From NCBI GenBank assembly GCA_023430705.1, contig JAEYZJ010000273.1:1-27585 (forward strand): a stretch of 27,585 bases of DNA, given 5' to 3'. Position 1 is the stretch's first letter. Each line of letters opens with the position of its first letter. A program made the position numbers and the translations under genes. The notes under the pieces were generated by a model. The model saw only the letters and a list, made by a program, of their open reading frames with translations, did no database searches and was not told the origin of the DNA. The stretch comes from Pseudomonadota bacterium. GTDB taxonomy: Bacteria > Pseudomonadota > Alphaproteobacteria > Rhizobiales > Devosiaceae. Positions 6,768 through 15,076 of the stretch are shown piece after piece.

Positions 6768-7952
6768 CTAGTTGCCGTCCTGCAGTTCGCGCAGCGCCTT
6801 CAGCCGGTCCGACACGGCCTGGCCGTCGGGCATGGTGCCCATGCGCGCGTTCGGGCCGCGCACCTGCGGCGGCTCGGCCTCCTCGGCATCGATGAACTTC
6901 TGCATGCGGTCGGCGAGGCTCTCTTCCTCGTCCACCGGGCCCGTGCCCTCCAGCGCATAGACCAGCCGGCTGACGTCGGAGGCGATGTCGTTGAGCCGCT
7001 CGCGCAGGTGCGACTGCTCGATGCGCTCGGTGCCCCAGTCGGCCATGATGGTTTGCTCGACATTGGCCACCTTGGCGCGCAGCAGTTCCATTTCTTCCTC
7101 CAGGCCCAGTTTTTCCGCCAGGAGCATGTCGCGCTGCTGCTCGCCGTTGTCGACGAGGCGGGTCGTCTCGGCCAGAAGGGTGGAGACGCGGTTCTCGGCG
7201 TCGGCAATGCGCGCCTCGGCGTCGGCGAGTTCGGTCCGGCCGGTCGTGACGGCGTCTTCCTGCTGCGCCAGCCGTTCGCGGGACGCGGCGGCGGAGACCT
7301 GCGCGTCGGCCGCGCTCTTGTTGGCGCTCTCCAGCTCCTCGATCAGGCTGCGGTTCTGCGTCTCGAGGAACGCGGCGCGCTTCTTTTCCGTCTCGAGGTA
7401 GCCGAGCAGCTGGTCGACATCGGTGTTGTAGTCGCCGCTCAGCGACTTGCCGTCGACCGAGAAGCTGCGGGGCGAGGCGCTGCGCAGGCTTTCGCGCGCG
7501 GCTTCGAGCTGGCTCGACCTGTCGCTCAGTTCGCGGTCGCGCATGCGCAGCTTCTGCGTCAGGTCGGCGGCTTCCTTCTCGAGTTCGAGGATGCGGCGCC
7601 GCGCCTCGGCCTCGCGCTCCTCGAGCTCGCGCACCACCTGCAGGTGGCTGTCGCGCTCGTCCTTGATGCCGCCGAGCTCGGACTTCTTGCGGTTGATGTC
7701 GCGCAGCTGGTCGGCGAGGCGGCGACGCAGCGCCTCGACGTTCATTTCCAGCCGGCGGGTGGAAAGCGCGAACTCGGCGCGCAACTGGTCCTTGTCGGCG
7801 CGGAACTCGGCCATCGACATGGGCGTGGCCGCTTCGATGCGCTTCTTGGTCAGGCGCACGGCGCGCCGCCAGACGGCGGGCAGGATGATCAGCGCAATGA
7901 GCCCGGCGACCAGCAGGCCGAGCACGAAGTACATCACATTTTCAATCGCCAT
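6768..7952 (-). CDS. Membrane-anchored coiled-coil protein of unknown function
   Basis: Not recognised as a named family. The 394-residue product has one N-terminal membrane helix (about 5-27, ending in the basic stretch WRRAVRLTKKR), then a long, charged, Glu/Arg/Leu-rich region from about 50 to 340 with heptad-like spacing, broken near 165-185 by a Ser/Gly-rich piece (SFSVDGKSLSGDYN). The C-terminus is acidic and then basic. This fits a cytoplasmic coiled coil tethered to the inner membrane, as in scaffold or division-related proteins, but no function can be assigned. The ATG at 7952 has GGAG 8 bases upstream; a GTG directly before it (7955) is a trivial alternative. It is convergent with the DUF6476-like gene. 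Confidence 0.85.
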   Translation of the reverse strand: MAIENVMYFVLGLLVAGLIALIILPAVWRRAVRLTKKRIEAATPMSMAEFRADKDQLRAEFALSTRRLEMNVEALRRRLADQLRDINRKKSELGGIKDERDSHLQVVRELEEREAEARRRILELEKEAADLTQKLRMRDRELSDRSSQLEAARESLRSASPRSFSVDGKSLSGDYNTDVDQLLGYLETEKKRAAFLETQNRSLIEELESANKSAADAQVSAAASRERLAQQEDAVTTGRTELADAEARIADAENRVSTLLAETTRLVDNGEQQRDMLLAEKLGLEEEMELLRAKVANVEQTIMADWGTERIEQSHLRERLNDIASDVSRLVYALEGTGPVDEEESLADRMQKFIDAEEAEPPQVRGPNARMGTMPDGQAVSDRLKALRELQDGN

Positions 7953-8086
7953 CACTCGACTCCGCCGGCGCGCCCGGGCGGCCCTGCACTACGCAGATTA
8001 GCCGAAGATGGAGGCCCGGTCACGACGTGCATGCAGCGGGGATGCCGTCGCCCGCACGGCGGTGGAAATGTGCTGGAGGCCGGCGA

Positions 8087-8680
8087 TCAGAAGGGGTTCC
8101 AGGTCGGTTCCTGGGTGAACTTCAGGTAGCCGACATTGATGCCGAGGCGGGCGCCGACGCCCGACCGGATGGGCACCATGACGACATCGCCATACTTCAC
8201 CACGGTCATGCCGAGCCCGCCCAGCACATAGGCGGAGCCGTCGACGCCCGGATACCGGCCATAGACGTCCGAGATGCTGGAGAGGTTGTAGACCAGCATC
8301 ATGATCTTGGAGCCATCGCCGCCGAAGTCGAAGCCGACGGTCGGGCCCTGCCAGAAGACGGGGTGCTCGCCCTGGTTGCGGGTATACATGGTGCCTTCGC
8401 CATAGCGCGCGCCGGCAAAGATGGCGCCGCCGGCTTCCTCGCCGAGGATGTAGGCATTGGGCAGGCCGAACTGGCTGACGGCGCGCTCGACGAGCGAGGC
8501 GAGGCCCTGGGCGACCGAGCCGAAGAACTGATGGCCCGTGTCGACGAGCTCGTCCCCCGAAAAGGTGTCCGACAGCGAGCCCTGCTGCTGGGCCTGGCTC
8601 AGGCTCGGGGTCAGGACCAGCGTCGCCGCTGTCAGCGCGACGAAGGCGGCGAGGATCAGGTAGACCATGCGATTGAGCAT
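8087..8680 (-). CDS. eipA: Envelope integrity protein EipA (DUF1134)
   Basis: A 197-residue exported protein of the DUF1134 family. The signal peptide ends near residue 30 (SLSQA). The mature part has the strongly conserved DUF1134 core (GEGTMYTRNQGEHPVFWQG, then TVGFDFGGDGSKIMMLVYNL) and a C-terminal strand-rich region ending in GVGARLGINVGYLKFTQ. Brucella EipA is a periplasmic beta-barrel protein needed for envelope integrity, and its gene is directly activated by CtrA. Here a CtrA-like box lies about 145 bases upstream (8823-8837). A GGGAG ribosome-binding site precedes the ATG at 8680. The gene is divergent from the YHS-domain gene and probably monocistronic. Confidence 0.9.
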   Translation of the reverse strand: MLNRMVYLILAAFVALTAATLVLTPSLSQAQQQGSLSDTFSGDELVDTGHQFFGSVAQGLASLVERAVSQFGLPNAYILGEEAGGAIFAGARYGEGTMYTRNQGEHPVFWQGPTVGFDFGGDGSKIMMLVYNLSSISDVYGRYPGVDGSAYVLGGLGMTVVKYGDVVMVPIRSGVGARLGINVGYLKFTQEPTWNPF

Positions 8681-8797
8681 GTAGGGAACTCCCGGCGGGC
8701 ATAGTTCAAGGGGCGGCCCGTTTACGCGGTACTTACCTTGCCAAGGCTAAGGTCCGGCGCATCCGGTCTGCGTAAGGGGCCCTCACGCTAGGCCTTC

Positions 8798-9403
8798 ATG
8801 GCGGCAATGATGCGGCAAAAGCGTAAACAAAACTTAACCATAACCGGGCTTCTTGCGGCCGTCGGCGTGGTTGTGGCGCTTTCGGGCGGGCTGCCGGCCC
8901 GGGCCGAGGCGCTGGTCGAGGCCATCGTTGCCGATCCGCTCACCGGCGTCGCGCTCGAGGGCTACGATCCGGTCAGCTATTTCCTCGGCCCCGAGCCGGT
9001 CGCGGGCTCGTCCGACCACCTCTACGAATGGGCCGGCGTGCCGTGGTATTTCGCGTCCGAGGCGAACCGCGACGTGTTCGCGCGCAATCCTCAGATCTAT
9101 GCGCCGCAATACGGCGGGCACTGCCTCACCAGCCTCAGCCGCGGCTACCTGTCGGACGGCAAGCCGCGCCTCTTCGCCATCCGGCAGATGAAGCTCTACC
9201 TGTTCTACTCGATCGCCAACCGCGAGGCGTTCCTCGCCGGCGACGACGAGATCGTGGTCGCCGCCGACCGGAACTGGACGCGGCTCAAGGACGATCTCGC
9301 CGGCGCGGGGCAGGGGGCGACCGAGGGGGCGACCGGGGCGGCGACCGGGGCCGCCGCGGAGTCCCCGGCCCCCGCCGCGACGACGGCGGGCGCAGGACAC
9401 TAG
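8798..9403 (+). CDS. Exported YHS-domain protein
   Basis: A 201-residue protein with a basic N-terminus (MRQKRKQN), a hydrophobic signal segment ending in LPARA, and then a YHS-like domain: GYDPVSYFLG, a central YEWAGVPWYFASEANRDVF and YAPQYGGHC, matching the YHS family thought to bind a metal or another small ligand. The last 35 residues are Gly/Ala/Thr-rich and low-complexity, encoded by repeated GGGGCGACC-like units. Function unknown. ATG codons at 8798, 8807 and 8810 are all possible starts; none has a strong ribosome-binding site. The first 40 bases contain an AT-rich CtrA-like box, so the promoter region of divergent eipA overlaps this coding start. Confidence 0.8.
   Translation: MAAMMRQKRKQNLTITGLLAAVGVVVALSGGLPARAEALVEAIVADPLTGVALEGYDPVSYFLGPEPVAGSSDHLYEWAGVPWYFASEANRDVFARNPQIYAPQYGGHCLTSLSRGYLSDGKPRLFAIRQMKLYLFYSIANREAFLAGDDEIVVAADRNWTRLKDDLAGAGQGATEGATGAATGAAAESPAPAATTAGAGH
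8823..8837 (-). promoter_or_regulatory. CtrA-like box upstream of eipA
   Basis: On the minus strand the sequence is TTAA, seven bases, TTAC, one mismatch from the CtrA consensus TTAA-N7-TTAA. It points towards eipA, whose ATG is about 143 bases away. It lies within the first codons of the YHS gene. Confidence 0.5.
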
Positions 9404-9464
9404 GGCAGCCGGGCGCTTCTCGGGTATCTTCACCGAAATGATTCGACTGCAGAGGTCACGAAGA

Positions 9465-10139
9465 ATGCCAGATATCATCGAGCTCAAGGCGACCGATCTC
9501 GCGGCGATGCTGTGTTCGCGGGTTTGCCACGACCTGATCAATCCGGTGGGGGCGATCGGCAACGGGCTCGAGGTTCTGGCCGACCCTTCCCAGGGCGCAA
9601 TGGCTGAAGGCGCGCAGGAACTGATCGCCAACTCGGCCAAGCAGGCGCGCGCCAAGCTCGAGTTCGCCCGCCTCGCCTTCGGGGCCTCGTCCACCGCCGG
9701 GACCGACTTCGACACGCGCGAGTGCGAGCGCGTGGCGCGGCTCTTTTTCGAGATCGAGAAGGCCGATCTCGACTGGCAGGTGCCGCTGATCCTGTTGCCC
9801 AAGCACAAGGCGAAGCTGCTGATGAACATGCTGCTGATCGCGGCCATGTCGGTGCCGCGCGGGGGCGTGGTCACCGTCAAGGTCGAGGGTCCCGCGGGCA
9901 GCGAGCGCTTCACCCTCACCTCCAGCTCCGATCCGGAAAAAAAGCAGAAGACGCTGATGCCCCAGGGCGTCGAGGCGCTGCTGTTCGGCAATCCCGAAGG
10001 GGGCGTCGATGCGCGCGGCATCCAGCCCTTCTACACCGGCATCCTTGCCCGCATGACGGACATGGAGCTGAAGATCGGCATCGAGAACGACGTGTTCGAA
10101 TTCACCGCCACGCCCAAGGCCGTCGCTGCGGCCGCCTGA
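9465..10139 (+). CDS. chpT: Histidine phosphotransferase ChpT
   Basis: Carries phosphate from the hybrid kinase CckA to the regulators CtrA and CpdR, controlling the alphaproteobacterial cell cycle. With the start at 9465 it has 224 residues, the usual length. The phosphorylated His22 is in SRVCHDLINPVGAIGNGLEVL (18-38), the dimerisation-helix motif typical of ChpT. The rest is the degenerate ATPase-like domain (for example GGVVTVKVEGP). I choose ATG 9465 over ATG 9438 because AGAGG lies 9 bases before it and MPDIIELKATDLAAML matches known ChpT N-termini. ctrA, its target, lies about 2 kb away. It is convergent with the LuxR-type gene, 15 bases apart, with no visible terminator. Confidence 0.92.
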   Translation: MPDIIELKATDLAAMLCSRVCHDLINPVGAIGNGLEVLADPSQGAMAEGAQELIANSAKQARAKLEFARLAFGASSTAGTDFDTRECERVARLFFEIEKADLDWQVPLILLPKHKAKLLMNMLLIAAMSVPRGGVVTVKVEGPAGSERFTLTSSSDPEKKQKTLMPQGVEALLFGNPEGGVDARGIQPFYTGILARMTDMELKIGIENDVFEFTATPKAVAAAA

Positions 10140-10154
10140 TCGCGCCCGCTCAGG

Positions 10155-11255
10155 CTAGGGCGTCTTTTCGGCGATCGGGCGGGTGCCCGAGAGCAGCAGG
10201 GTCAGCTCGGCCTGGCGGCGGGTGCCGGTCTTGGACAGCACGGCGTTGAGCTGGTTGCGCACCGTTGCCGGCGACAGGTTGAGCGCGGCAGCGAGGTTCT
10301 CGACATTGAGGCCCGAGGCGATGCCCCGGGCCACCTTGGCCTCGGCCGGGGTGAGGTCGAACAGTCCGGTCAGGATGTGGGTGAGCGGGGCATCCGGCAT
10401 GGTGACGGGCGTCACCACCAGCAGTCCTTCGGCGCGCGTGAAGACGTCGCCGGCCGAGCGCCGGATCGGCACCAGGTGAACGACGAGGGCCGAGCCGTTT
10501 TCCGTCGCCCGCACGGGGATTGAGCGCAACGTCGGGTTGAGCTCGAAGCGCAAACCCTCCACCGCGCCGGTGACGAGTTCCTGGACCCAGGAGTCCTGGA
10601 AGGCGATGCCGTCGAAGGCAGTGAAGGTGATGCGGGGCGCGAGCGCCTCGAGCAGCGGGTTCAGCGCCAGCACCCTGCCACCGCGTCCCAGGACCGCACA
10701 GGGCAGCCCCACCAGTTGCAGCGCGGCGGCCTGGTTGCTGGCCGAGCGCAGCCCCAGCCGGTGCGAGACGAGGGCGGCGCGCGCCAGGTGAGGCCGCAGC
10801 AGGTCCAGTCGCTCCATGGCGGCGCGATCGAATGGAAGGGCCCCGGCCTTGCGGGCAAGGTCGAAAACGACCAGGTCGCCCGTCGGGGCCGGGATCGCCG
10901 TCCCGGCCGTCCAGGCGAAGCCGTGCGGGCGGACGAACTTGGTGTAGATCGGGTCGGCGTCGAGTTCGGCCTCACTGCAAAGCTCGAGGTCCGTGGAGAA
11001 AGCCGAAGGGTAGAGCTCGAGGGCGCGTCCGAAGCGGACGTTGGGGTACTCGCGGCCGTTGGCCACGTAGTCCCGATAGCCCGCCTCATAGCTCGGGGTG
11101 GCGATATAGCGGCCGTAACCGTCCATGTCGGCCGACAGAAGAGTTGCGGCATCGGCGCCGCCCGTGATGCTCACGCGCTCCAATACACCCGGCCAGAGTT
11201 CGGGTATTGCAGCAGCCTCATAGATGTCGTCGATCAGGGGCGTTGAATTAGGCAA
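10155..11255 (-). CDS. LuxR-type helix-turn-helix regulator
   Basis: A predicted transcription factor with a C-terminal GerE/LuxR helix-turn-helix (LTPAEAKVARGIASGL, then NLSPATVRNQLNAVLSKTGTRRQAEL). The roughly 300-residue N-terminal part starts LIDDIYEAAAIPELWPGVLERV and is neither an autoinducer-binding nor a receiver domain I recognise. It may hold a PAS-like segment around QLVGLPCAVLGRGGRVLALNP. The signal it senses is unknown. The start is uncertain: a TTG at 11255 begins just before the conserved-looking part (366 residues), while an in-frame ATG at 11360 gives 401 residues with an unconvincing, AT-rich N-terminal stretch. It sits between two phosphorelay genes, but nothing shows that it belongs to that pathway. 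Confidence 0.8.
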   Translation of the reverse strand: MPNSTPLIDDIYEAAAIPELWPGVLERVSITGGADAATLLSADMDGYGRYIATPSYEAGYRDYVANGREYPNVRFGRALELYPSAFSTDLELCSEAELDADPIYTKFVRPHGFAWTAGTAIPAPTGDLVVFDLARKAGALPFDRAAMERLDLLRPHLARAALVSHRLGLRSASNQAAALQLVGLPCAVLGRGGRVLALNPLLEALAPRITFTAFDGIAFQDSWVQELVTGAVEGLRFELNPTLRSIPVRATENGSALVVHLVPIRRSAGDVFTRAEGLLVVTPVTMPDAPLTHILTGLFDLTPAEAKVARGIASGLNVENLAAALNLSPATVRNQLNAVLSKTGTRRQAELTLLLSGTRPIAEKTP

Positions 11256-11587
11256 ATTAGGCTTTCGTCCGGTCTGCCGTGCATTGCGCCGGCAAACCGT
11301 TCTGTTCACTTGAATTGCGTAGTACGACCCTAAGCGTTCCAATCGAGTCTGGGCAAGCAAGTATCATGCGGCAGAGTATCTGGCATAACGATTTCTGTAC
11401 CAGACGTGGTGCCCAGGCCGGCGCCGGAAAGCTGTCGAGGTCGCGTATTGTCCCTTCGCGCCGGTGTACGCCGGGCCGCATTTAGCTGCGACGAAGATGC
11501 GGCAGCTTTCAGCCTTCGATAACCATTCACAGGCAGATTTGGTGGGCGCGCAGTCCGGCACGGGTCCGGCTGGCGGAGAGAAGCGTC
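11256..11587. other. Divergent intergenic region, luxR-type gene / response regulator
   Basis: About 330 bases between divergent genes, less if the LuxR-type gene starts at 11360. It contains an 8-base direct repeat AATTAGGC at 11246-11253 and 11255-11262 at the edge of the LuxR gene. I see no coding sequence, hairpin terminator or good CtrA box. The short frames in it are not convincing. Confidence 0.5.
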
Positions 11588-11971
11588 ATGAAGTCCTGCC
11601 TCGTGGTCGATGATTCAAGCGTGGTGCGGAAAGTCGCCCGGCGGATCCTCGAAGATCTCGATTTTATCGTCGATGAAGCGGAGGATGGGCAGGAAGCCTT
11701 CGACAAGTGCCGGCAGGAGATGCCCGACGCGATCCTGCTCGACTGGCAGATGCCGATCATGAGCGGGCTCGAGTTCCTCAAGCTGCTGCGCGGCTATGTC
11801 GGAGGCAACGTTCCGCACGTGGTCTACATGGTCACCGAGAACGACATCGGGCAGATCGCGATGGCGCTGAGAAGCGGCGTCAACGACTACATGATGAAGC
11901 CGTTCGAGCGGGACCACCTCGAGGCAAAGTTCACGCCGCTCGTGCAGGCCGGACAGGCGAGCGTCGCCTGA
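11588..11971 (+). CDS. Single-domain response regulator (CheY-like)
   Basis: A stand-alone receiver of 127 residues with no output domain. It has the acidic pair D8-D9, the phospho-accepting Asp52 (ILLDWQMP), Thr83 (VTEND) and Lys104 (KPF), so it should be phosphorylatable. The N-terminal run CLVVDDSSVVRKVARRILED resembles a receiver family common in Hyphomicrobiales; it is not a clear match to CpdR or DivK. The partner kinase and target are unknown. GGAGAGAAG just upstream of the ATG is a strong ribosome-binding site. Its neighbours chpT and ctrA suggest, but do not prove, a phosphorelay or motility role. It is convergent with ctrA. Confidence 0.9.
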   Translation: MKSCLVVDDSSVVRKVARRILEDLDFIVDEAEDGQEAFDKCRQEMPDAILLDWQMPIMSGLEFLKLLRGYVGGNVPHVVYMVTENDIGQIAMALRSGVNDYMMKPFERDHLEAKFTPLVQAGQASVA

Positions 11972-12074
11972 CTTCGCGGTAGCGCACACAGTCACCAGGC
12001 ATCAGCGATACCGGTGCGGTCACGCGCCGGAGGCACGGTCGTCGGCGGGATTCATCGCCCCAGAAAAAGCAGAA

Positions 12075-12097
12075 ACCCCGCGCCGAAGACGCGGGGT
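12075..12097 (-). terminator. Terminator between the response regulator gene and ctrA
   Basis: An 8-bp stem ACCCCGCG (12075-12082) with CGCGGGGT (12090-12097) and a 7-base loop. On the minus strand a T-rich tail (TTTCTGCTTTTT) follows, 28 bases after the ctrA stop. It can also cap the converging plus-strand gene. Confidence 0.8.
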
Positions 12098-12124
12098 GCT
12101 CAGGTCCGCCGCAAGCGGAAGAGA

Positions 12125-12835
<711 letters not shown>

Positions 12836-13000
12836 GCCGTCAATCCCCTTAAACCGTTCCCTGCTGGAACCACGGGTGAAGCGCCCGGCGCATTCACCCT
12901 TAACCGAACCCTACTGGATATGACCCAAACCTAAGCGCCATTAGTTAACAAAGTTTAATTCTGATCCGCAAGATGCAAAGCTTCGATCCCTAACGATATA

Positions 13001-13045
13001 TTAAGTCGTTGAAAATGCTACGTAATTTAGCATCAAACGACTTAA
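13001..13045. repeat. 45-base imperfect palindrome upstream of ctrA and fliI
   Basis: Outer arms TTAAGTCGTT (13001-13010) and AACGACTTAA (13036-13045) are perfectly complementary over 10 bp. Inner arms ATGCTA (13015-13020) and TAGCAT (13028-13033) add 6 bp, offset by one base. No T-tract follows, and it lies between divergent starts, so a protein-binding site is more likely than a terminator. Confidence 0.8.
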
Positions 13046-13175
13046 GATTTTAGGTTAAGAAAGGGTACCAATCGACTCTGTGGATTCAGGGTTTTGAGAG
13101 CTTTGGGAGAGGTTTTGAGCCCCGTGGGCCAGCGGGCACAGTCGGCGCCCGGCGAGTATGGTTAACGCTTTTTGC

Positions 13176-13190
13176 TTAACGTTCGGTTAC
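13176..13190 (+). promoter_or_regulatory. CtrA-like box before fliI
   Basis: TTAA, seven bases (CGTTCGG), TTAC, one base off the consensus, 39 bases before the fliI ATG. Another TTAAC half-site lies at 13162-13166. CtrA control of early flagellar genes is established in Caulobacter. Confidence 0.6.
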
Positions 13191-13228
13191 CTTCGGAATC
13201 AGGCGATTCGATCCAATCCGGAAGGCGC

Positions 13229-14569
13229 ATGCAATCCCTGATCGCGGCAATCGATGCCATCGAGGACGTGGAGGTGTTCGGCCGGGTCAAGACCGTGCAG
13301 GGGCTGCTCGTCGAGATCGTGGGGCCGGTGCGGGAACTGCGGGTCGGCGGCCGGGTCGAGATCGAGACCACTGCGGGCGGGGTCCTCGGCGCCGAAATCA
13401 TCGGGTTTCGCGACGGCTACGCGCTCTGCCTGCCATTCGGGCCGCTCGCGGGCGTGCGGCTGGGCTGCCGGGCGCTGTTCAGGAAGAACGACGGGGTCGT
13501 GCAGCCCTCTGACCACTGGCTCGGGCGCGTGATCAATGCCGAGGGGCGGCCGATCGACGGCAAGGGGCCGCTGATGCCCGGCGCGACGGCCTATCCCCTG
13601 CGCCAGACGCCGCTGCCCGCGCATGAGCGCATGCGGGTGGGCGATCCGCTCGACATGGGGGTGCGCACGCTCAACACCTTCACCACCATGTGCGAAGGCC
13701 AGCGGATGGGAATCTTCGCCGGCTCGGGCGTCGGCAAGTCGGTGCTGATGTCGATGCTGGCCCGCAACGCCCAGGTCGACGTGGCCGTGATCGGGCTCAT
13801 CGGCGAGCGCGGGCGCGAGGTGCAGGAGTTCGTCACCGACTATCTGGGCGAGGTCGGCATCCAGCAGGCGGTCGTGGTCGTCGCGACCTCGGACGAGGCG
13901 GCGCTGATGCGGCGCCAGGCGGCCTATCTGACGCTCGCCCTCAGCGAGTACTTCCGCGACCAGGGCAAGCGCGTGCTGTGCATGATGGACAGCCTGACGC
14001 GCTTTGCGCAGGCGCAGCGCGAAATCGGGCTGGCCATCGGCGAGCCGCCGACCGCCAAGGGCTATCCGCCGACCGTGTTCACCGAGTTGCCGCGCCTCCT
14101 CGAAAGGGCAGGTCCTGGGTTAAAGGACTCGGGCTCCATTACCGGTCTATTTACCGTTTTGGTGGAAGGTGATGACCACAACGAGCCCATAGCGGACGCC
14201 GTGCGCGGCATCCTCGACGGGCACATTGTGATGGAGCGCTCGATTGCCGAACGCGGTCGCTATCCGGCGGTCAACGTGCTCCGGTCCATCTCGCGTACGA
14301 TGCCAGGATGCGTGCCGGTCAGTTTCCGGCCAACCTTGCAGAAGGCGCGGGAGCTCATGTCGACATATGCCGACATGGAGGAACTGATCCGGCTGGGGGC
14401 TTACCGGAAGGGATCGGATCCGGGCGTGGACCGTGCCATCGCGATCAACCCGGCGCTGGAGGCGTTTCTGAGCCAGCAGCGGGAAGAGCGAACCTCGATT
14501 GCCGACGGCTATACGATGCTCGAGGCAATCCTGGAAAAGGTGGGCGGGGATACCGCGCCAGTGAAGTGA
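13229..14569 (+). CDS. fliI: Flagellar export ATPase FliI
   Basis: ATPase that energises entry of flagellar substrates into the type III export gate; 446 residues. It has the F1-beta-like layout: a short N-terminal beta domain, Walker A GSGVGKS at 165-171, GERGREVQEF, Walker B-type RVLCMMDSLTRFAQAQREI and the FliI segment GEPPTAKGYPPTVFTELPRLLERAG. The chosen ATG (13229) follows GGAAGG. A TTG at 13172 would add 19 residues, but they cross the CtrA box and GANTC sites, so it is rejected. fliJ follows 28 bases later. In many Hyphomicrobiales this gene also lies next to ctrA. Confidence 0.96.
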   Translation: MQSLIAAIDAIEDVEVFGRVKTVQGLLVEIVGPVRELRVGGRVEIETTAGGVLGAEIIGFRDGYALCLPFGPLAGVRLGCRALFRKNDGVVQPSDHWLGRVINAEGRPIDGKGPLMPGATAYPLRQTPLPAHERMRVGDPLDMGVRTLNTFTTMCEGQRMGIFAGSGVGKSVLMSMLARNAQVDVAVIGLIGERGREVQEFVTDYLGEVGIQQAVVVVATSDEAALMRRQAAYLTLALSEYFRDQGKRVLCMMDSLTRFAQAQREIGLAIGEPPTAKGYPPTVFTELPRLLERAGPGLKDSGSITGLFTVLVEGDDHNEPIADAVRGILDGHIVMERSIAERGRYPAVNVLRSISRTMPGCVPVSFRPTLQKARELMSTYADMEELIRLGAYRKGSDPGVDRAIAINPALEAFLSQQREERTSIADGYTMLEAILEKVGGDTAPVK

Positions 14570-14597
14570 ATGACTTGAGGTGTAAGGAGTACAAGTC

Positions 14598-15011
14598 ATG
14601 AAGTCGCGCAGCGAAAGCCTGATCCGGCTCAAAAAGTTTCAGGTGGACGAGAAGCGCCGGCAACTGACGCAGATCGAGATGATGATCGCCGATTTCGAGC
14701 GCATGGCCGCCGAACTCGACCAGCAGATCGAAATCGAGCAGCAGAAGACCGGAATTTCCGACGTCGCCCATTTCGCCTATTCCACCTTCGCCAAGGCAGC
14801 GATCGCGCGCCGGGACAATCTCCTCGCGTCGGCCAACGACATGCGCGGAAATCTCGAGGCGGCGCAGGACGCGCTCGCCGAAGCCGTGGAAGAACTGAAG
14901 AAGGTCGAACTGCTGGACCAGCGCGAGCACGGTCGCGAAGCGGCGGCCGAGGCCAAGTCCGAGCAGGCCGAGTTCGACGAAATCGCCCGCCTGCGCCACA
15001 CCCGGCGCTGA
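14598..15011 (+). CDS. fliJ: Flagellar export chaperone FliJ-like protein
   Basis: A 137-residue, almost wholly helical, charged protein (MKSRSESLIRLKKFQVDEKRRQL, then long Glu/Gln/Ala heptads) with the size and antiparallel coiled-coil look of FliJ, the stalk-like partner of the FliI ring. FliJ sequences diverge strongly, so the name rests on size, coiled coil, the N-terminal KKFQVDEKRRQL motif and its place directly after fliI. TAAGGAG, 9 bases before the ATG, is a good ribosome-binding site. It is probably co-transcribed with fliI. Confidence 0.9.
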   Translation: MKSRSESLIRLKKFQVDEKRRQLTQIEMMIADFERMAAELDQQIEIEQQKTGISDVAHFAYSTFAKAAIARRDNLLASANDMRGNLEAAQDALAEAVEELKKVELLDQREHGREAAAEAKSEQAEFDEIARLRHTRR

Positions 15012-15033
15012 TCGACGATCGCCACGCATGCAA

Positions 15034-15057
15034 AAAGGCCCGCCGAAGCGGGCCTTT
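15034..15057. terminator. Bidirectional terminator between fliJ and the PRC-barrel gene
   Basis: A 10-bp stem AAAGGCCCGC (15034-15043) with GCGGGCCTTT (15048-15057) and CGAA tetraloop. On the minus strand it runs into TTTTTG, 20 bases after the PRC-barrel stop. On the plus strand it ends in TTT, 22 bases after fliJ. Confidence 0.88.
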
Positions 15058-15076
15058 GGCGTTCCGTCGGCGTCGA

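Larger units (their letters stand above)
12836..13228. promoter_or_regulatory. ctrA/fliI divergent regulatory region
   Basis: 393 bases without a gene, clearly AT-rich (42 G/C in the 120 bases 12951-13070). Contents: a GTTA-N7-TTAA CtrA-like site at 12944-12958 facing ctrA, a further TTAA half-site at 12900-12903, a 45-base imperfect palindrome at 13001-13045, four GANTC sites (13074, 13083, 13196, 13205), and a TTAA-N7-TTAC box at 13176-13190 before fliI. It probably holds the promoters of both genes. Confidence 0.75.
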
